Source: Litoribacter populi (GTDB taxonomy: Bacteria; Bacteroidota; Bacteroidia; Cytophagales; Cyclobacteriaceae). From it: a DNA stretch of 64,000 bases. Shown here piece by piece: positions 1 to 8,744 of this stretch (position 1 is its first letter; every line of letters starts with the position of its first letter). The position numbers and the translations under genes were made by a program. The stretch is taken from contig NZ_VMKN01000002.1 of assembly GCF_007483685.1 (NCBI RefSeq), positions 335,452-399,451 on the forward strand, written 5' to 3'. The notes beneath the pieces are model-generated. The model worked only from the letters and a program-made list of their open reading frames with translations. It did not search any database and was not told the DNA's origin.

Positions 1-84
1 CAGGGCATTCATGAGCGTGGATTTCCCCACATTGGGTTTCCCTACGATGTTTACAAATCCGGCTTTATGAGAAATTTCGGTCAT
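1..84 (-). CDS. era: GTPase Era, N-terminal fragment
   Basis: Only the first 28 codons lie in the window; the gene runs off the left edge. The reading starts at an ATG complementary to 82-84 and gives a short lead followed by [15 protein letters not shown], the G1/P-loop of the Era/Der type of TrmE-Era GTPases. Era is a membrane- and 16S-rRNA-associated GTPase needed for 30S maturation. The KPNVGKST form with the preceding AGFVNIVG fits Era better than Der, but so few residues cannot fully exclude a related GTPase. Confidence 0.8.
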   Translation of the reverse strand, partial: MTEISHKAGFVNIVGKPNVGKSTLMNAL

Positions 85-206
85 TACGGCAATTTTTTCC
101 ACAAAGATACTCTAAAATTCTCAATCTTTGGAATTTAATACCGTTTCCCTCAATGCCCGATTGCGAAATCAGAAGAAAAATAAGGTGGGGAGAGAAAGGA
201 AATAGG

Positions 207-884
207 TCACAAAGAAAAAAAGGGACACAGAGTTTCGCGGAGTTCAAAAAAAAGAGGATACACACTATCTGACACATCGTACATTTGGCTACGAGGGTTT
301 TTGTAGGTGAAAAACGTGTAAACATGCAGGTTGCCCCTATGCCGGTCAGGCCGATCTACTGTTAATTCCACTTGTCCTTTTACCCTTGACTTACTTTCAA
401 GCACAAAAAAAGCCGCTTGATTAGCCACATCATAAAGAAGCACTGATACCTTATCCCTTCTTTTGGCAAAGCCCATTCCAGAGTTGTCCTCCCACTCAAC
501 CAGAACAGTGTCATCATTTTTCCAACTTGCTTGTCCCGTGTCCATTCCTGCGAGGCTTCCCGTACTGATTTTAAGCAAAGCTGGGTCGGGAGACCTTTGT
601 CCATCCCTAAAACCACCTTTTAGAACCTTGCCTAAAGCAATTTTCATAGGAGTCTGCATACCATCTTTGAAATTGACGTACCCAAGCTGCAATACTTTTT
701 TAATTGGCTTAATAAAATGCTGGGCATTTCTAAACCTTCCCCAAACCTCGAGCTGAAGGCTGCTTGGTTTGGAGTGATCCGGAATAAAATGAGCCCTTAC
801 AAAGGTTTTATTGCCCACCGTATAATACACGTCATTGCCTTTTTTCCCTCTAAGGCCTTGATTAAATATAGAAGCTCTAGCCAT
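207..884 (-). CDS. DUF6266 family protein with repeat-derived tail
   Basis: A 225-residue protein beginning MARASIFNQGLRGKKGNDVY, the usual opening of the Bacteroidota DUF6266 family, whose function is unknown. The ATG at 882-884 is chosen over one nine codons upstream because the family starts at MARA. No signal peptide or membrane segment is visible. The body holds several W/F-rich beta-strand-like stretches. The last ~15 residues, after VSDSVY, are encoded by a copy of an intergenic repeat (CTTTGTG/CGCGAAACTCTGTG type), so the natural C-terminus appears to have been replaced by read-through. Family assignment is from recognition of the N-terminus and general pattern. Confidence 0.75.
   Translation of the reverse strand: MARASIFNQGLRGKKGNDVYYTVGNKTFVRAHFIPDHSKPSSLQLEVWGRFRNAQHFIKPIKKVLQLGYVNFKDGMQTPMKIALGKVLKGGFRDGQRSPDPALLKISTGSLAGMDTGQASWKNDDTVLVEWEDNSGMGFAKRRDKVSVLLYDVANQAAFFVLESKSRVKGQVELTVDRPDRHRGNLHVYTFFTYKNPRSQMYDVSDSVYPLFFELRETLCPFFSL
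211..252 (-). repeat. Dispersed intergenic repeat, CTTTGTG type (copy 1)
   Basis: On the minus strand this reads as CGCGAAACTCTGTGTCCC followed by T-rich sequence and CTTTGTGACC. The same vocabulary (CTTTGTGACC, CTTCGTG, GCGTCGCTTTGCGG) recurs at 11240-11290, 11948-12012 and 14205-14345. Here it overlaps the last codons of the DUF6266 gene. Confidence 0.5.
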
Positions 885-1345
885 TTTTTTAAATAGTTTA
901 AGATAAAACATACACCCACTATTTCCACCGGCGGGGCTTTACCAGACAAACCTCATCAATTGATAGCCAGTTGGGTACTGCTTAACTAACCTCCCCAATC
1001 AAATTGCCCTAAGGTTAATACAAAAAATACATCCCTACAAACGAACACGTATATATGAGCACTTTTTGCACATTTTGACCCTTTATGCGCTCTGGATTTC
1101 ACAGGTCTCTATCAAGTGTGTATCAGGAGAGGCTCTGGTAAGCATCTGGTTTCCGAGGAACTCTGTGGGTTCTTTATGATAGGAGAAAAAGGAAGCTCTA
1201 TGGTAATTTAGTAAATAGGGTGCATAAGGAAATTAAAATTACGAGGGCGAAAAACTCCAAAAAAGTATGTGGGGTTAAGGAACTGACAGTCAATTTCAAG
1301 GCCCAATAAAGGTATTCTGTTCCATATTTTTTTATTGCCCATCTA
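885..1345. other. Intergenic stretch, nothing recognised
   Basis: Between the DUF6266 start and the tRNA promoter. I read both strands and saw no coding remnant, no strong hairpin and no convincing -7 element for the DUF6266 gene. A GC-richer block around 1100-1190 has no ORF of note. Confidence 0.5.
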
Positions 1346-1375
1346 TTGACTTCTCAAAAAATCCCCTTACATTTG
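1346..1375 (+). promoter_or_regulatory. Bacteroidota-type promoter of the initiator tRNA
   Basis: TTG at 1346-1348 and TACATTTG at 1368-1375 match the -33 TTG and -7 TAnnTTTG elements used by the Bacteroidota housekeeping sigma factor, with a 19-bp spacer. The predicted transcription start is about 1381, some 85 nt upstream of the tRNA. Confidence 0.75.
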
Positions 1376-1466
1376 TATCACATTAAAGCAAAGGGGAAAC
1401 GCAAAAGGCAAAAAAACTCCAGTTTTAATGAACCAAAACAGCGACAAATTAATTGTTAAGATATAT

Positions 1467-1539
<73 letters not shown>

Positions 1540-1542
1540 CTC

Positions 1543-1571
1543 AGCCAAGCAGAAATGCTTGGCTTTTTTTA
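1543..1571 (+). terminator. Rho-independent terminator of tRNA-fMet
   Basis: A 9-bp perfect stem AGCCAAGCA / TGCTTGGCT (1543-1551 and 1556-1564) with a GAAA tetraloop and a following run of seven T. Confidence 0.92.
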
Positions 1572-1580
1572 TGCTCTTTC

Positions 1581-1604
1581 AGTTCATCGGGCTCATATCC
1601 CTAC
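1581..1604 (+). repeat. Partial duplication of the tRNA-fMet anticodon arm
   Basis: TCGGGCTCATA at 1587-1597 repeats 1493-1503 inside the tRNA. Flanking positions match partially (about 19 of 24 over the wider stretch). It sits about 94 bp downstream, at the edge of a decayed accessory region. This could be a worn attachment site left by an element that used the tRNA, but 11 exact bases could also be chance. Confidence 0.35.
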
Positions 1605-1930
1605 CTACCGTAGGAAGGCGCCGCGGCGGACACTGATCTTAAACGAAGTAGCACTTATCCCGTGTTTATCCCGTGTTCAACGCGTCATCAACCCGCAATC
1701 CAGCTCCATTAAATCTGTATCGCACTCCTCGATTTCCCTGGGTTGCAAGGAATGCTTTTCTACATCCTAAAGTTTAATCCATAGAGATTTCTGACAACCT
1801 CCAACCCGAAGGATACCCTGTTTCCGTTGATAATCCCGCACCAGCCCAAAGCACCAATTTGCCTCGCATAGCTAATTATAGTATTTTTTCAAAAAAAGTG
1901 TTTCTTGATCTTCCGTATATCATTAATTAC
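1605..1930. other. Intergenic stretch, nothing recognised
   Basis: No ORF with protein-like composition, no RNA gene and no strong hairpin were found between the partial tRNA repeat and the first copy of the 35-bp direct repeat. It is part of a decayed accessory region. Confidence 0.4.
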
Positions 1931-1967
1931 ACTTCAATTTATTAGATTTTTGGAATAAAAAGCATTA
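1931..1967 (+). repeat. Imperfect 35-bp direct repeat, left copy
   Basis: CTTCAATTT..TAGATTTTTGGAAT.AAAAG here resembles 2136-2172 with only a few mismatches and one T insertion. The two copies flank the restriction-modification remnant at 1974-2108. They may mark a deletion or recombination scar. Confidence 0.5.
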
Positions 1968-1973
1968 CTCCTC

Positions 1974-2108
1974 CTATTCGGACTCATTGATCTGGTCAAT
2001 AAAGTTGATCAGGTTGGTCTTGAAAACTTCGATATCCTTTCTGACAGGTTTTACTTTGAGGCATGCCTTGTTGAGCGCCTGTCGTGGCCGTAAAATCTTG
2101 TGGTTCAT
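1974..2108 (-). pseudogene. N-terminal stump of a type IIG restriction-modification enzyme
   Basis: The minus strand encodes ATG, 44 residues and TAG. The stretch RPRQALNKACLKVKPVR.DIE.FK.NLI.....QINESE is the opening conserved in the DUF7149 N-terminal domain of type IIG (Eco57I/LlaGI-like) restriction-methylase proteins, which normally exceed 1000 residues. No methylase or nuclease part follows; the frame stops after NESE. I read it as a deletion remnant rather than a functional small gene. The assignment is from motif memory of the family. Confidence 0.65.
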
Positions 2109-2135
2109 GGGAAGCCGGTACTTAAAAGTTTAAGG

Positions 2136-2172
2136 CTTCAATTTGCTAGATTTTGGAATGAAAAGTAATTAT
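2136..2172 (+). repeat. Imperfect 35-bp direct repeat, right copy
   Basis: Second copy of the repeat at 1931-1967, about 205 bp away. It lies just upstream of a 34-codon open frame (2174-2278) that I cannot assign. Confidence 0.5.
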
Positions 2173-2173
2173 G

Positions 2174-2278
2174 GCAAAGAATTCAGGTGAAAATATCCTT
2201 CTAGAACAAGGGAAAGATGCTTATCCATACAAGAAGCAGCTGAAAGTTGCCAAAAATCCGGTTTATCGTAGATGATTT
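2174..2278 (+). pseudogene. Unassigned 34-codon remnant
   Basis: An open frame from an ATG at 2174 to a TGA, reading MAKNSGENILLEQGKDAYPY and ending KNPVYRR. It begins inside the right copy of the direct repeat, is much shorter than any domain I recognise, and lies between two clear gene remnants. I treat it as a probable fragment. No function can be proposed. Confidence 0.2.
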
Positions 2279-2369
2279 GTAAGAAAAGTTTAGTATCATT
2301 ATACCCTGACTACAACCCCTCATAAGCGTGAGGGGGGGTATATAAGTTACAGGCAAGACAAGAAGAACA

Positions 2370-2725
2370 CAATCAATGAAAAAAACAGTTATAATAGAAA
2401 GGACTTGAAAATTGCTTTATTTCTGAAATAACGGTTTTTGAACTCAAATATGGAGCAGAGAACAGCGATAATCCCAAAAAATCACACAAAGCGGTTGACA
2501 AATTTGTAAAAGGGCTGACCATCATTCCTATTTTTGGAATAGTCGAGCAATACGCTCATAACAAAGTTTACCTGAGAAAAAACGGAACACCTTTACATGA
2601 GGAATTTGATTTGATAATTGGGGGTTTCTGCTCTAGCAAACGAAATGACATTAGTAGCCCACAACATAAAAGACTTCCGTCATATCAAAAACCAAAAGCT
2701 GGTAAACTGGGCAGAGAGAAAATAA
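2370..2725 (+). pseudogene. Frameshifted VapC-like PIN-domain toxin
   Basis: Two frames join to give the C-terminal two thirds of a VapC toxin: GLENCFISEITVFELKYGAENS, then HEEFDLIIG, then after a frame change VSALANEMTLVAHNIKDFRHI and a C-terminal NWAERK. The break is at a G5 run (2620-2624), where four G would restore the frame. A second break around 2375-2405 separates INEK from GLENC, and the N-terminal first PIN aspartate (LLDTN) is not found. VapC proteins are Mg-dependent RNases paired with an antitoxin. No vapB is visible upstream, so the locus is dead. Confidence 0.75.
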
Positions 2726-2964
2726 CCTGCCTGTAACAGCACCTAAGAAAACATGCGGCAAATATTCCCATACGCAAGGTTTATTTCTCGAATTTACCAT
2801 TATTATTCGCTTCGAATGCCCCAAGTCCTTAGCCGAGGGACGTTATACACCAGGCTAAAAAGATGACCTCTAGACCATAAACTCACGGATTGCAGGTAGT
2901 AAAACACAAGTTTTAGACTTCTTCTGATTATTTAGTTAATTTTAAGAATCAAATAGTCAACGCT

Positions 2965-3330
2965 ATGAATATCAACTTGGAAGAAAAATTTGCCAAAATA
3001 CAGAGTCATTGGCACCCCTATATCATAGGAGAGTTGAATGAAAACTTCGTAAAACTAGCCAAACTTAAAGGAGAGCTCGTTTGGCATAGCCATCAGGAGG
3101 AAGACGAGATGTTTGTGGTGGTCAGAGGCACGCTTATGATGGATTATAGAGACGGGAAAACCATTTCAACCGGACCGGGAGAGATTCTCATTGTTCCAAA
3201 GGGGGTAGAGCATAAACCTTGGACTAAAAATGGTGAAGAAGTAATGGTCATGCTTATAGAACCTAAGTCCACGAAACACACAGGGGACTTAAAAGTAGCA
3301 CAAACAGTGGAAAAGCAGGAGTGGTTATAA
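2965..3330 (+). CDS. Small cupin-domain protein
   Basis: A 121-residue single cupin. Motif 1 lies at residues 41-57 (HSHQEEDEMF, giving ligands H41, H43, E46/E47) and motif 2 at 71-85 (PGEILIVPKGVEHKP, with H83), so a divalent-metal site is likely intact. The compact size matches mannose-6-phosphate-isomerase-like cupins of unknown substrate. No signal peptide is seen, so it is probably cytoplasmic. It stands alone between the decayed vapC region and the permease, with no operon partner. The ATG at 2965 is the only reasonable start. The enzymatic role cannot be deduced from sequence alone. Confidence 0.85.
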   Translation: MNINLEEKFAKIQSHWHPYIIGELNENFVKLAKLKGELVWHSHQEEDEMFVVVRGTLMMDYRDGKTISTGPGEILIVPKGVEHKPWTKNGEEVMVMLIEPKSTKHTGDLKVAQTVEKQEWL

Positions 3331-3614
3331 CTGCTAGCTACAGGAGCGCTAGGCATACATCCTACCAATAAGCTTCTTCAAGGCATGCACCTACTGAGAT
3401 AAAAGTAAGTACCGCTGTCTTATCTTAATTTGGTATGACAGTATCATATCGCTACAACGGTGTACTATAACCGAACATCTTTTTAATAAAAATTTACATA
3501 AGATACTGACTCTTAACCAGTTGGGTTATGGCTCCAACTTTGCCCATACAGTTGGGAGGCAATCCCTTTTCAGTATTTGACCTATCTCTCATTAATAATT
3601 AAACACTTTAAGTC
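3331..3614. other. Intergenic stretch before the permease
   Basis: 284 bp of AT-rich sequence. No terminator with a T-run is visible after the cupin gene and no -7 consensus that I trust precedes the permease. Confidence 0.4.
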
Positions 3615-5951
3615 TTGCTAAAGAACAATCTAAAAATCGCTTTACGGATTCTCTGGAAAAACAAACTCTTTTCATTGGTCAATATCCTGAGCTTGTCATT
3701 AAGCATGGCGGTTGGGGTTATTCTTTTTACATTCATAAAAGCCACTTACGATACAGACCATTTTCATCCAAATTTAAATCAAATTGTCCGGATACTCACT
3801 CAAGAATCAATAGAGGGGGAACAAACGAAATGGGCAACAGCTCCATTGCCATTGGCGGCTCAAATGGAAAGCGCCTCCTTTGTTGAAAATACGGTAAAAG
3901 TACGTCTGGCAGGAAAACATAATTTGCAAACCGACAAAGGAGATGTACCTATCGACATCAAATTTTCGGAGCCTTCATTTTTTGATGTTTTTGGTTTTAA
4001 ACTGTTGTCTGGTAATGCTCAAAGCCTTTTCAATAATCCCACAGCCCTATTCTTAAGCGAAAATACAGCTAAAAAAATATTTGGAAACACCAATGCGGTA
4101 GGACAAACTGTTCAATTTGAAAACTTAGGTGCTTATACCGTTGCCGGAATTATCCAAGATCCGCCCTTAGAAACACATTTACCCATTGAGGCAATGTTAT
4201 CTATGAATGCTGCTGAAATGCTTGAAAAAGATGGAGCAATCAGCAATGTTTCTGAAAATTGGGAAGACTTCAAGAGTGCAGCAATTTATGCACGTTTAAA
4301 ATCAGAAGATAATTTGAAGGAGCTCAATACAACGCTCCAAAACTATGGTCGGGATTTGGACAAGAGCAATCTTCAATTTTTGGCACAACCCGTAGAGGAT
4401 ATTACACCTCGAATAAACAAAGACATTAAAAATGATACTAATGCGGGCGGCACTTACGAGAGCATAAAAACACAGCTGATTTTAATACTATTCCTAACCC
4501 TATTATCTGCCTTCAACTATATCAGTTTGGCATTGGCCCGCGCCTTCTCCCGGGCGCAGGAAGTTGGTATCCGCAAAACTGTAGGCGCCAAAAGAGGTGA
4601 AATAATGGGTCAATTTTTAATGGAATCAACCCTTGTTGCGCTATTAGCTTTATTGCTTACCGTGCCTTGTGTGAATATCTTATTGCAATATATTCCCGAT
4701 CCCGATATAAATGTGGCCTTTTCTTTTGATCTAACCTTCATTTTGGGCTTGTTAACCTACACCGTAATCACAGGTTTAGTTGCAGGGGCATTTCCGTCCT
4801 GGCTATTGTCAGCGTTTAAGCCCGTACAGATTTTGCGTAAAATGAAGAATATAAAGCTGTTTCGAGGTGTTGCTGTTTACAAAGCTTTGATCGTGGTACA
4901 GTTTTCAGTGACTATCATGCTGATGATATTTTTTGTCATATTTGCAGATTATGATAGAAAAACCAATGCCCTTATTAGTGCAACCGTGCCACCCAATGTG
5001 CTGATACTTGATTTGGAAGGTGAAAACTATGAAAACCTTCAAAACGATATAAGTCAACTAAGTCAGGTAGAAACGATTTTGGCGACCAACTGGTATTTTG
5101 AAGCGAATAAGATGGGGAAATCTTCTGTAGCATTTAATGATAAAGCGCTGGAAATAAACTATGTAAGTATTGATCCGAAAACAATTGAAACAGAAGGTAT
5201 CAGCTTAAAATCCGGACAAAATTTTCCTAAAATTATGCCTCAAAGTGCTGAGCAATATGTGTTGGTAAATGAAGCTGCCGCAGTAATGCTGGACTCTAAA
5301 TCGGAAACTTTGGTGGGGCAAAATTTATTACTGGACTCAGCCTATGTGCAAGTCATTGGCATCATGCCCAATGAAATTATCGGCGAAACAAAACCTTTAA
5401 TCTATCGGTATTTGCCAAATGAAATAGCCACGCTGACTATAAAAATAAAGCCGGATACCGAGTTGGAGGCGACCCAGGCCATTCAAGCATTATGGATAAA
5501 CCATTTTCCTGAAAAAACAGCAAATCTTCAGAACTTAAAAGATAATTATTCACAAAGCAGTGGAGAAAGAATGAGTATTTTTGGAGGCCTTGCCCTTATA
5601 GTCATGATAATTGCTGGTTTGGGCATTTTAGGTATAGCAAGTTACACGGTAGAAACCCAGACAAAAGAACTGGGTATAAGAAAAGTATTGGGGGCAAGCA
5701 ACACCAAATTGGTGTGGACTGTCACCAAAAATTTCGGCATACTCATCCTTGTGGCCGGACTTATCGGTGTGCCGGCGGGTTTGTTTGGTGGGGATCTATT
5801 AAAACAGGAAAGTGGTTATGATGTCGATTTGGGCTTTATCAATATAAGCATTGGCTTTGGTTTGGTCGCCATAGTCGCGCTACTGATTGTCCTATCACAG
5901 ACCATTCGAGCAGGGCAAATTGAACCAGTAAACGTTTTAAAAGCAGAGTAA
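3615..5951 (+). CDS. ABC transporter permease, FtsX/MacB-type
   Basis: A 778-residue protein with the layout of the large Bacteroidota FtsX-type permeases. It has an N-terminal membrane helix (about 17-40), a MacB-like periplasmic core domain (about 85-250), three helices (about 283-405), a second helix-plus-periplasmic half, and three C-terminal helices (about 655-775) with the FtsX signature TKELGIRKVLGAS. The first half carries the matching AQEVGIRKTVGAKRGE. The start appears to be TTG at 3615, because upstream in-frame codons are stops and the family begins MLKNxLKIA. No ATPase gene is adjacent, so its partner must be elsewhere. Such proteins usually export lipoproteins or drugs by mechanotransmission; the substrate is unknown. 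Confidence 0.88.
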   Translation: MLKNNLKIALRILWKNKLFSLVNILSLSLSMAVGVILFTFIKATYDTDHFHPNLNQIVRILTQESIEGEQTKWATAPLPLAAQMESASFVENTVKVRLAGKHNLQTDKGDVPIDIKFSEPSFFDVFGFKLLSGNAQSLFNNPTALFLSENTAKKIFGNTNAVGQTVQFENLGAYTVAGIIQDPPLETHLPIEAMLSMNAAEMLEKDGAISNVSENWEDFKSAAIYARLKSEDNLKELNTTLQNYGRDLDKSNLQFLAQPVEDITPRINKDIKNDTNAGGTYESIKTQLILILFLTLLSAFNYISLALARAFSRAQEVGIRKTVGAKRGEIMGQFLMESTLVALLALLLTVPCVNILLQYIPDPDINVAFSFDLTFILGLLTYTVITGLVAGAFPSWLLSAFKPVQILRKMKNIKLFRGVAVYKALIVVQFSVTIMLMIFFVIFADYDRKTNALISATVPPNVLILDLEGENYENLQNDISQLSQVETILATNWYFEANKMGKSSVAFNDKALEINYVSIDPKTIETEGISLKSGQNFPKIMPQSAEQYVLVNEAAAVMLDSKSETLVGQNLLLDSAYVQVIGIMPNEIIGETKPLIYRYLPNEIATLTIKIKPDTELEATQAIQALWINHFPEKTANLQNLKDNYSQSSGERMSIFGGLALIVMIIAGLGILGIASYTVETQTKELGIRKVLGASNTKLVWTVTKNFGILILVAGLIGVPAGLFGGDLLKQESGYDVDLGFINISIGFGLVAIVALLIVLSQTIRAGQIEPVNVLKAE

Positions 5952-6242
5952 AATTAATCCTTGGCAGGTGATCAGGATTAGGAGAGCACAACTGTAAACA
6001 AAAACCAGGTCGAAAATTGGGTTGTTTTTGGTTTCCAACCTTTGGTTGGTACAATTCTGATATTAGTAGAGTTCTTATCTGATCGAAGGGAATAGTCTCC
6101 TGAAATGCTCCCTACAGATTTATGTCCTCCAATCCTAAACTTCCCTTTCAATTGAGTATTTGCCTGAATAGTATTCAAACATGGAAAAGAGGGCTGTTTA
6201 AACTCTCTAACACCCCATTGAATGCGGGATTGAATGTTGCTA

Positions 6243-6783
6243 TCAACGGTTTAGGGCTATATCGAGCAGTAATTTTTGCCAGTCAATAGGCATCGGAAGA
6301 TCATCCAGTTTGTGAGCTTTTTCATTTATGGAAACCTTAAATATCTGTTTCGCTTTTTCTGACGAATTAGAAATCATGCAGTAGGACCATGGGCAGCGAT
6401 GTGGGATGAGTTGCAGCATCAAGCATGTCCCTGAATTTGTAGTGAGCCTGAACACCAACATCATTCACTTCATATGATGCTTTATCCATATCGACTGCAA
6501 TCATTTTGTTTAAACCTGCACCGGCAATACTGTACTTTAAGGAATCAAGAGTAAGAGATTTTTGATGATAAACATCAATCTTTTTGTCTGTTCTCCAACC
6601 AATAATTAAATGTCCGGTGCCATTTATGGTGTCATTAAACACCTGAGGTTCAAAACCCACATACATAGTGTCTGGGTCTTTTTCAAAATTGTCCAAAAGC
6701 AACTTTTCCATCGGGTCGATTTCTATCGAAATCGGAATTACTATCCCGGAGGGTTCAACGTCAACTCTCGTGTTTTGTGCCAT
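6243..6783 (-). pseudogene. Frameshifted hypothetical gene
   Basis: Two overlapping minus frames form one protein-like sequence. The first (6367-6783, MAQNTRVDVEPSGIVIPISI through HPTSLPMVLLHDF) stops abruptly. The second (6243 to about 6375) continues with NSSEKAKQIFKVSINEKAHK and ends LLLDIALNR. A single-base change near 6375 would fuse them into about 180 residues. I do not recognise the family. It lacks a signal peptide in the chosen start, and the composition is soluble. The neighbouring genes are also broken, which supports pseudogene status; a sequencing error cannot be excluded. Confidence 0.5.
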
Positions 6784-7067
6784 AGGATTATTCACAGTTA
6801 TAAGCATAAAATGTACTTGAACTCTTATGTGATTCCAAAAATGAAGTTCAATATACTGTCAGCCTTATCAACTTTTGTTTTTCAGGATGTCAAATTAGCA
6901 GTCGTTAAATGCGGTCAATTCTAGTATTATCGGATTCATGATACAGAGGATGGGTGAAAAATATTATAAGCTATGAAAGTATGTATAAGTTAAACGCAAA
7001 TGCTGCAAACTCTAAATCTAACCCTTTCCATTTTTATTCGTAACTTAAGATTCAAAAGAAGTTAACT

Positions 7068-7223
7068 ATGATAGTTCAAGCAACACAGTTGCCAAACATC
7101 AAAGATTTGATGCAGACTTTGAGGGGCCAATTCGCCAATTACTCAGTTTATACATTTGAGTCTAAACCTCAAAAAAGTATAATTGTGCGAAAATCTGCCA
7201 TAATCGGTGCCCAAGTAACAGTT
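7068..7223 (+). pseudogene. Truncated hypothetical protein fragment
   Basis: Starting at an ATG at 7068, about 48 residues (MIVQATQLPNIKDLMQTLRG ... KSIIVRKSAIIGAQV) look like the amino end of a globular protein. The frame then runs antisense into the 3' end of the DUF305 gene as low-complexity Phe/Leu sequence. I infer a gene cut off at about 7215 by a rearrangement. The family is not recognised with certainty. Confidence 0.35.
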
Positions 7224-7703
7224 CTATTTCTCCTCCAACCGTTTAATCATTTTTTTCATTTGCTGAATCTCTTTTTCCTGAGCCTTAATTATGTCTTCCG
7301 CTAATTTCTTTGCTTCTGGGTCATTAATATTTGCTCTTTCACTGGTAAGAATAGCAATGGAGTGGTGAGGAATCATCGCTTTCATCCAATGTATGTCGCC
7401 TATGATTGGTTTTTGCGTTCTGACCAAACCCAAGGCACTAATAAAAAGAAGAATACTACCTAGGAGAATAGCAATATTCTTTTTTTTGTTTTTGTACATT
7501 TTTCGCATAAAAAACCACATTATAACTGCCATGCATGAAATACCTAAGCAAGTCATGTAGAAACGGGTTAAGCTAAAATACACGTGGTCTATCGCATACG
7601 TGTTTAAGTACATTGTGATGTACATTGCAATAAAAGATGCACCAAGCATTAACATGAATTTTGTGTAATTGCTATTGTGATTATCCTGATTAGAATTTTC
7701 CAT
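7224..7703 (-). CDS. Membrane protein with C-terminal DUF305 domain
   Basis: A 159-residue protein. Three hydrophobic segments at about 15-35, 45-68 and 78-95 are followed by a DUF305 helical hairpin with the motif WMKAMIPHHSIAILTSERA and a charged coiled tail (EIQQMKKMIKRLEEK). DUF305 proteins are ferritin-like helical proteins often found next to copper-resistance genes, and here the gene sits 12 bp downstream of a CopB-type ATPase pseudogene on the same strand. The paired histidines in MIPHH are kept. It remains intact although its likely operon partner is broken. Confidence 0.85.
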   Translation of the reverse strand: MENSNQDNHNSNYTKFMLMLGASFIAMYITMYLNTYAIDHVYFSLTRFYMTCLGISCMAVIMWFFMRKMYKNKKKNIAILLGSILLFISALGLVRTQKPIIGDIHWMKAMIPHHSIAILTSERANINDPEAKKLAEDIIKAQEKEIQQMKKMIKRLEEK

Positions 7704-7715
7704 AGTTATTTAATT

Positions 7716-8450
7716 TTAAAAATTTGATCTATTCAATTTTAGCAGGCTAGCATTGATTGCAACCACAATAGTGCTAACACTCATTAACACTGCACCCATT
7801 GCAGGGCTTAAAATAAAGGTTGGATAATGGATTCCGGCAGCTAGGGGAATCGCTATGACATTATATCCTACTGCCCAAACAAGATTTTGCACCATTTTCT
7901 GATAAGTCCGTTTTCCAAAATCAATCATTTTTGCAACATCTCTTGGGTCACTGTTTACTAAAATGATATCGGCTGTTTCGGCAGCCACATCAGTACCAGA
8001 ACCCACAGCAATTCCTACATCTGCCTGTGCTAATGTCGGTGCATCATTTACACCATCTCCCGTCATTGCTACAATTTCTCCTTCTGCTTGAAATTCTTTA
8101 ATTTCCTCTTGCTTATTATGGGGTAAAAGATTGGCAAAAAACCGTCCATTCTCAACTTATTACTCGCTGCTGCTGCAATTTTTTCATTTTCGCCCGAGAG
8201 CAAGAAAGACTTGATGTGCATTTCTATTAAATCATTAATCGCCTGTTGAGATCCTTCCCGAATGGTATCGGCCAAGGTAATAATGCCTATTATTTCACCC
8301 ACTATCAGCACAAAGTTTACGGTCTCTGCATCTTGATTGATATCTTTTGCCATTTCAGGTAATAGATGACCTTTGTCCTTGAAGTAATCGGCAGCTACTA
8401 CAGTTTTGCCTTTTACACTAAAAGAGGGTTTTCTAAAATCACTCCTAGTG
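7716..8450 (-). pseudogene. CopB-type copper P-type ATPase, C-terminal remnant with frameshift
   Basis: The carboxy-terminal third of a P1B ATPase. It reads FSVKGKTVVAADYF, then VGEIIGIITLADTIREG, then a frame change within the T-run of KLRMDGFF (about 8140-8150), then [20 protein letters not shown] and the last two membrane helices. YN...P and [12 protein letters not shown] in those helices are the pattern of the CopB (P1B-3) subgroup. The phosphorylation-site half (DKTGT) and metal-binding N-terminus are absent; homology fades out near 8450. The gene is therefore truncated and frameshifted. It is followed by DUF305. Confidence 0.82.
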
Positions 8451-8744
8451 GAGTAGTATGGGATAGCGGTGAGGAGGAAGCTCCAAACCCTTATATACCA
8501 AAAACTTATACCATTTTTTAACTTAAAATATTTTCACTTTTCTAATATTAATACTATATTCACCCATGAACCTTATTACCGCAATGTTATTTTTCTGTTT
8601 ATCCACATTTTAATCGTAACAATTACTTTAAGGCAGTAGCGCAAAATTTAAATTTTCATTAGCTAGTTTTATTATAGAGGACCTCTAGGTTGGTTTTTAC
8701 TCTCTTTTCAAATCCATTTACGTTTCATTTTAAAGTGAAGTACT

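Noticed and set aside
3615-5951. FtsX permease as part of an intact exporter
   Set aside because: No ATPase or adaptor gene adjoins; only the permease is called.
5978-6178. A 66-codon minus-strand frame with a protein-like stretch (GKFRIGGHKSVGSISGDYSL)
   Set aside because: Could be a gene fragment since nearby genes are broken, but I recognise no family and it lacks a proper end; left unannotated.
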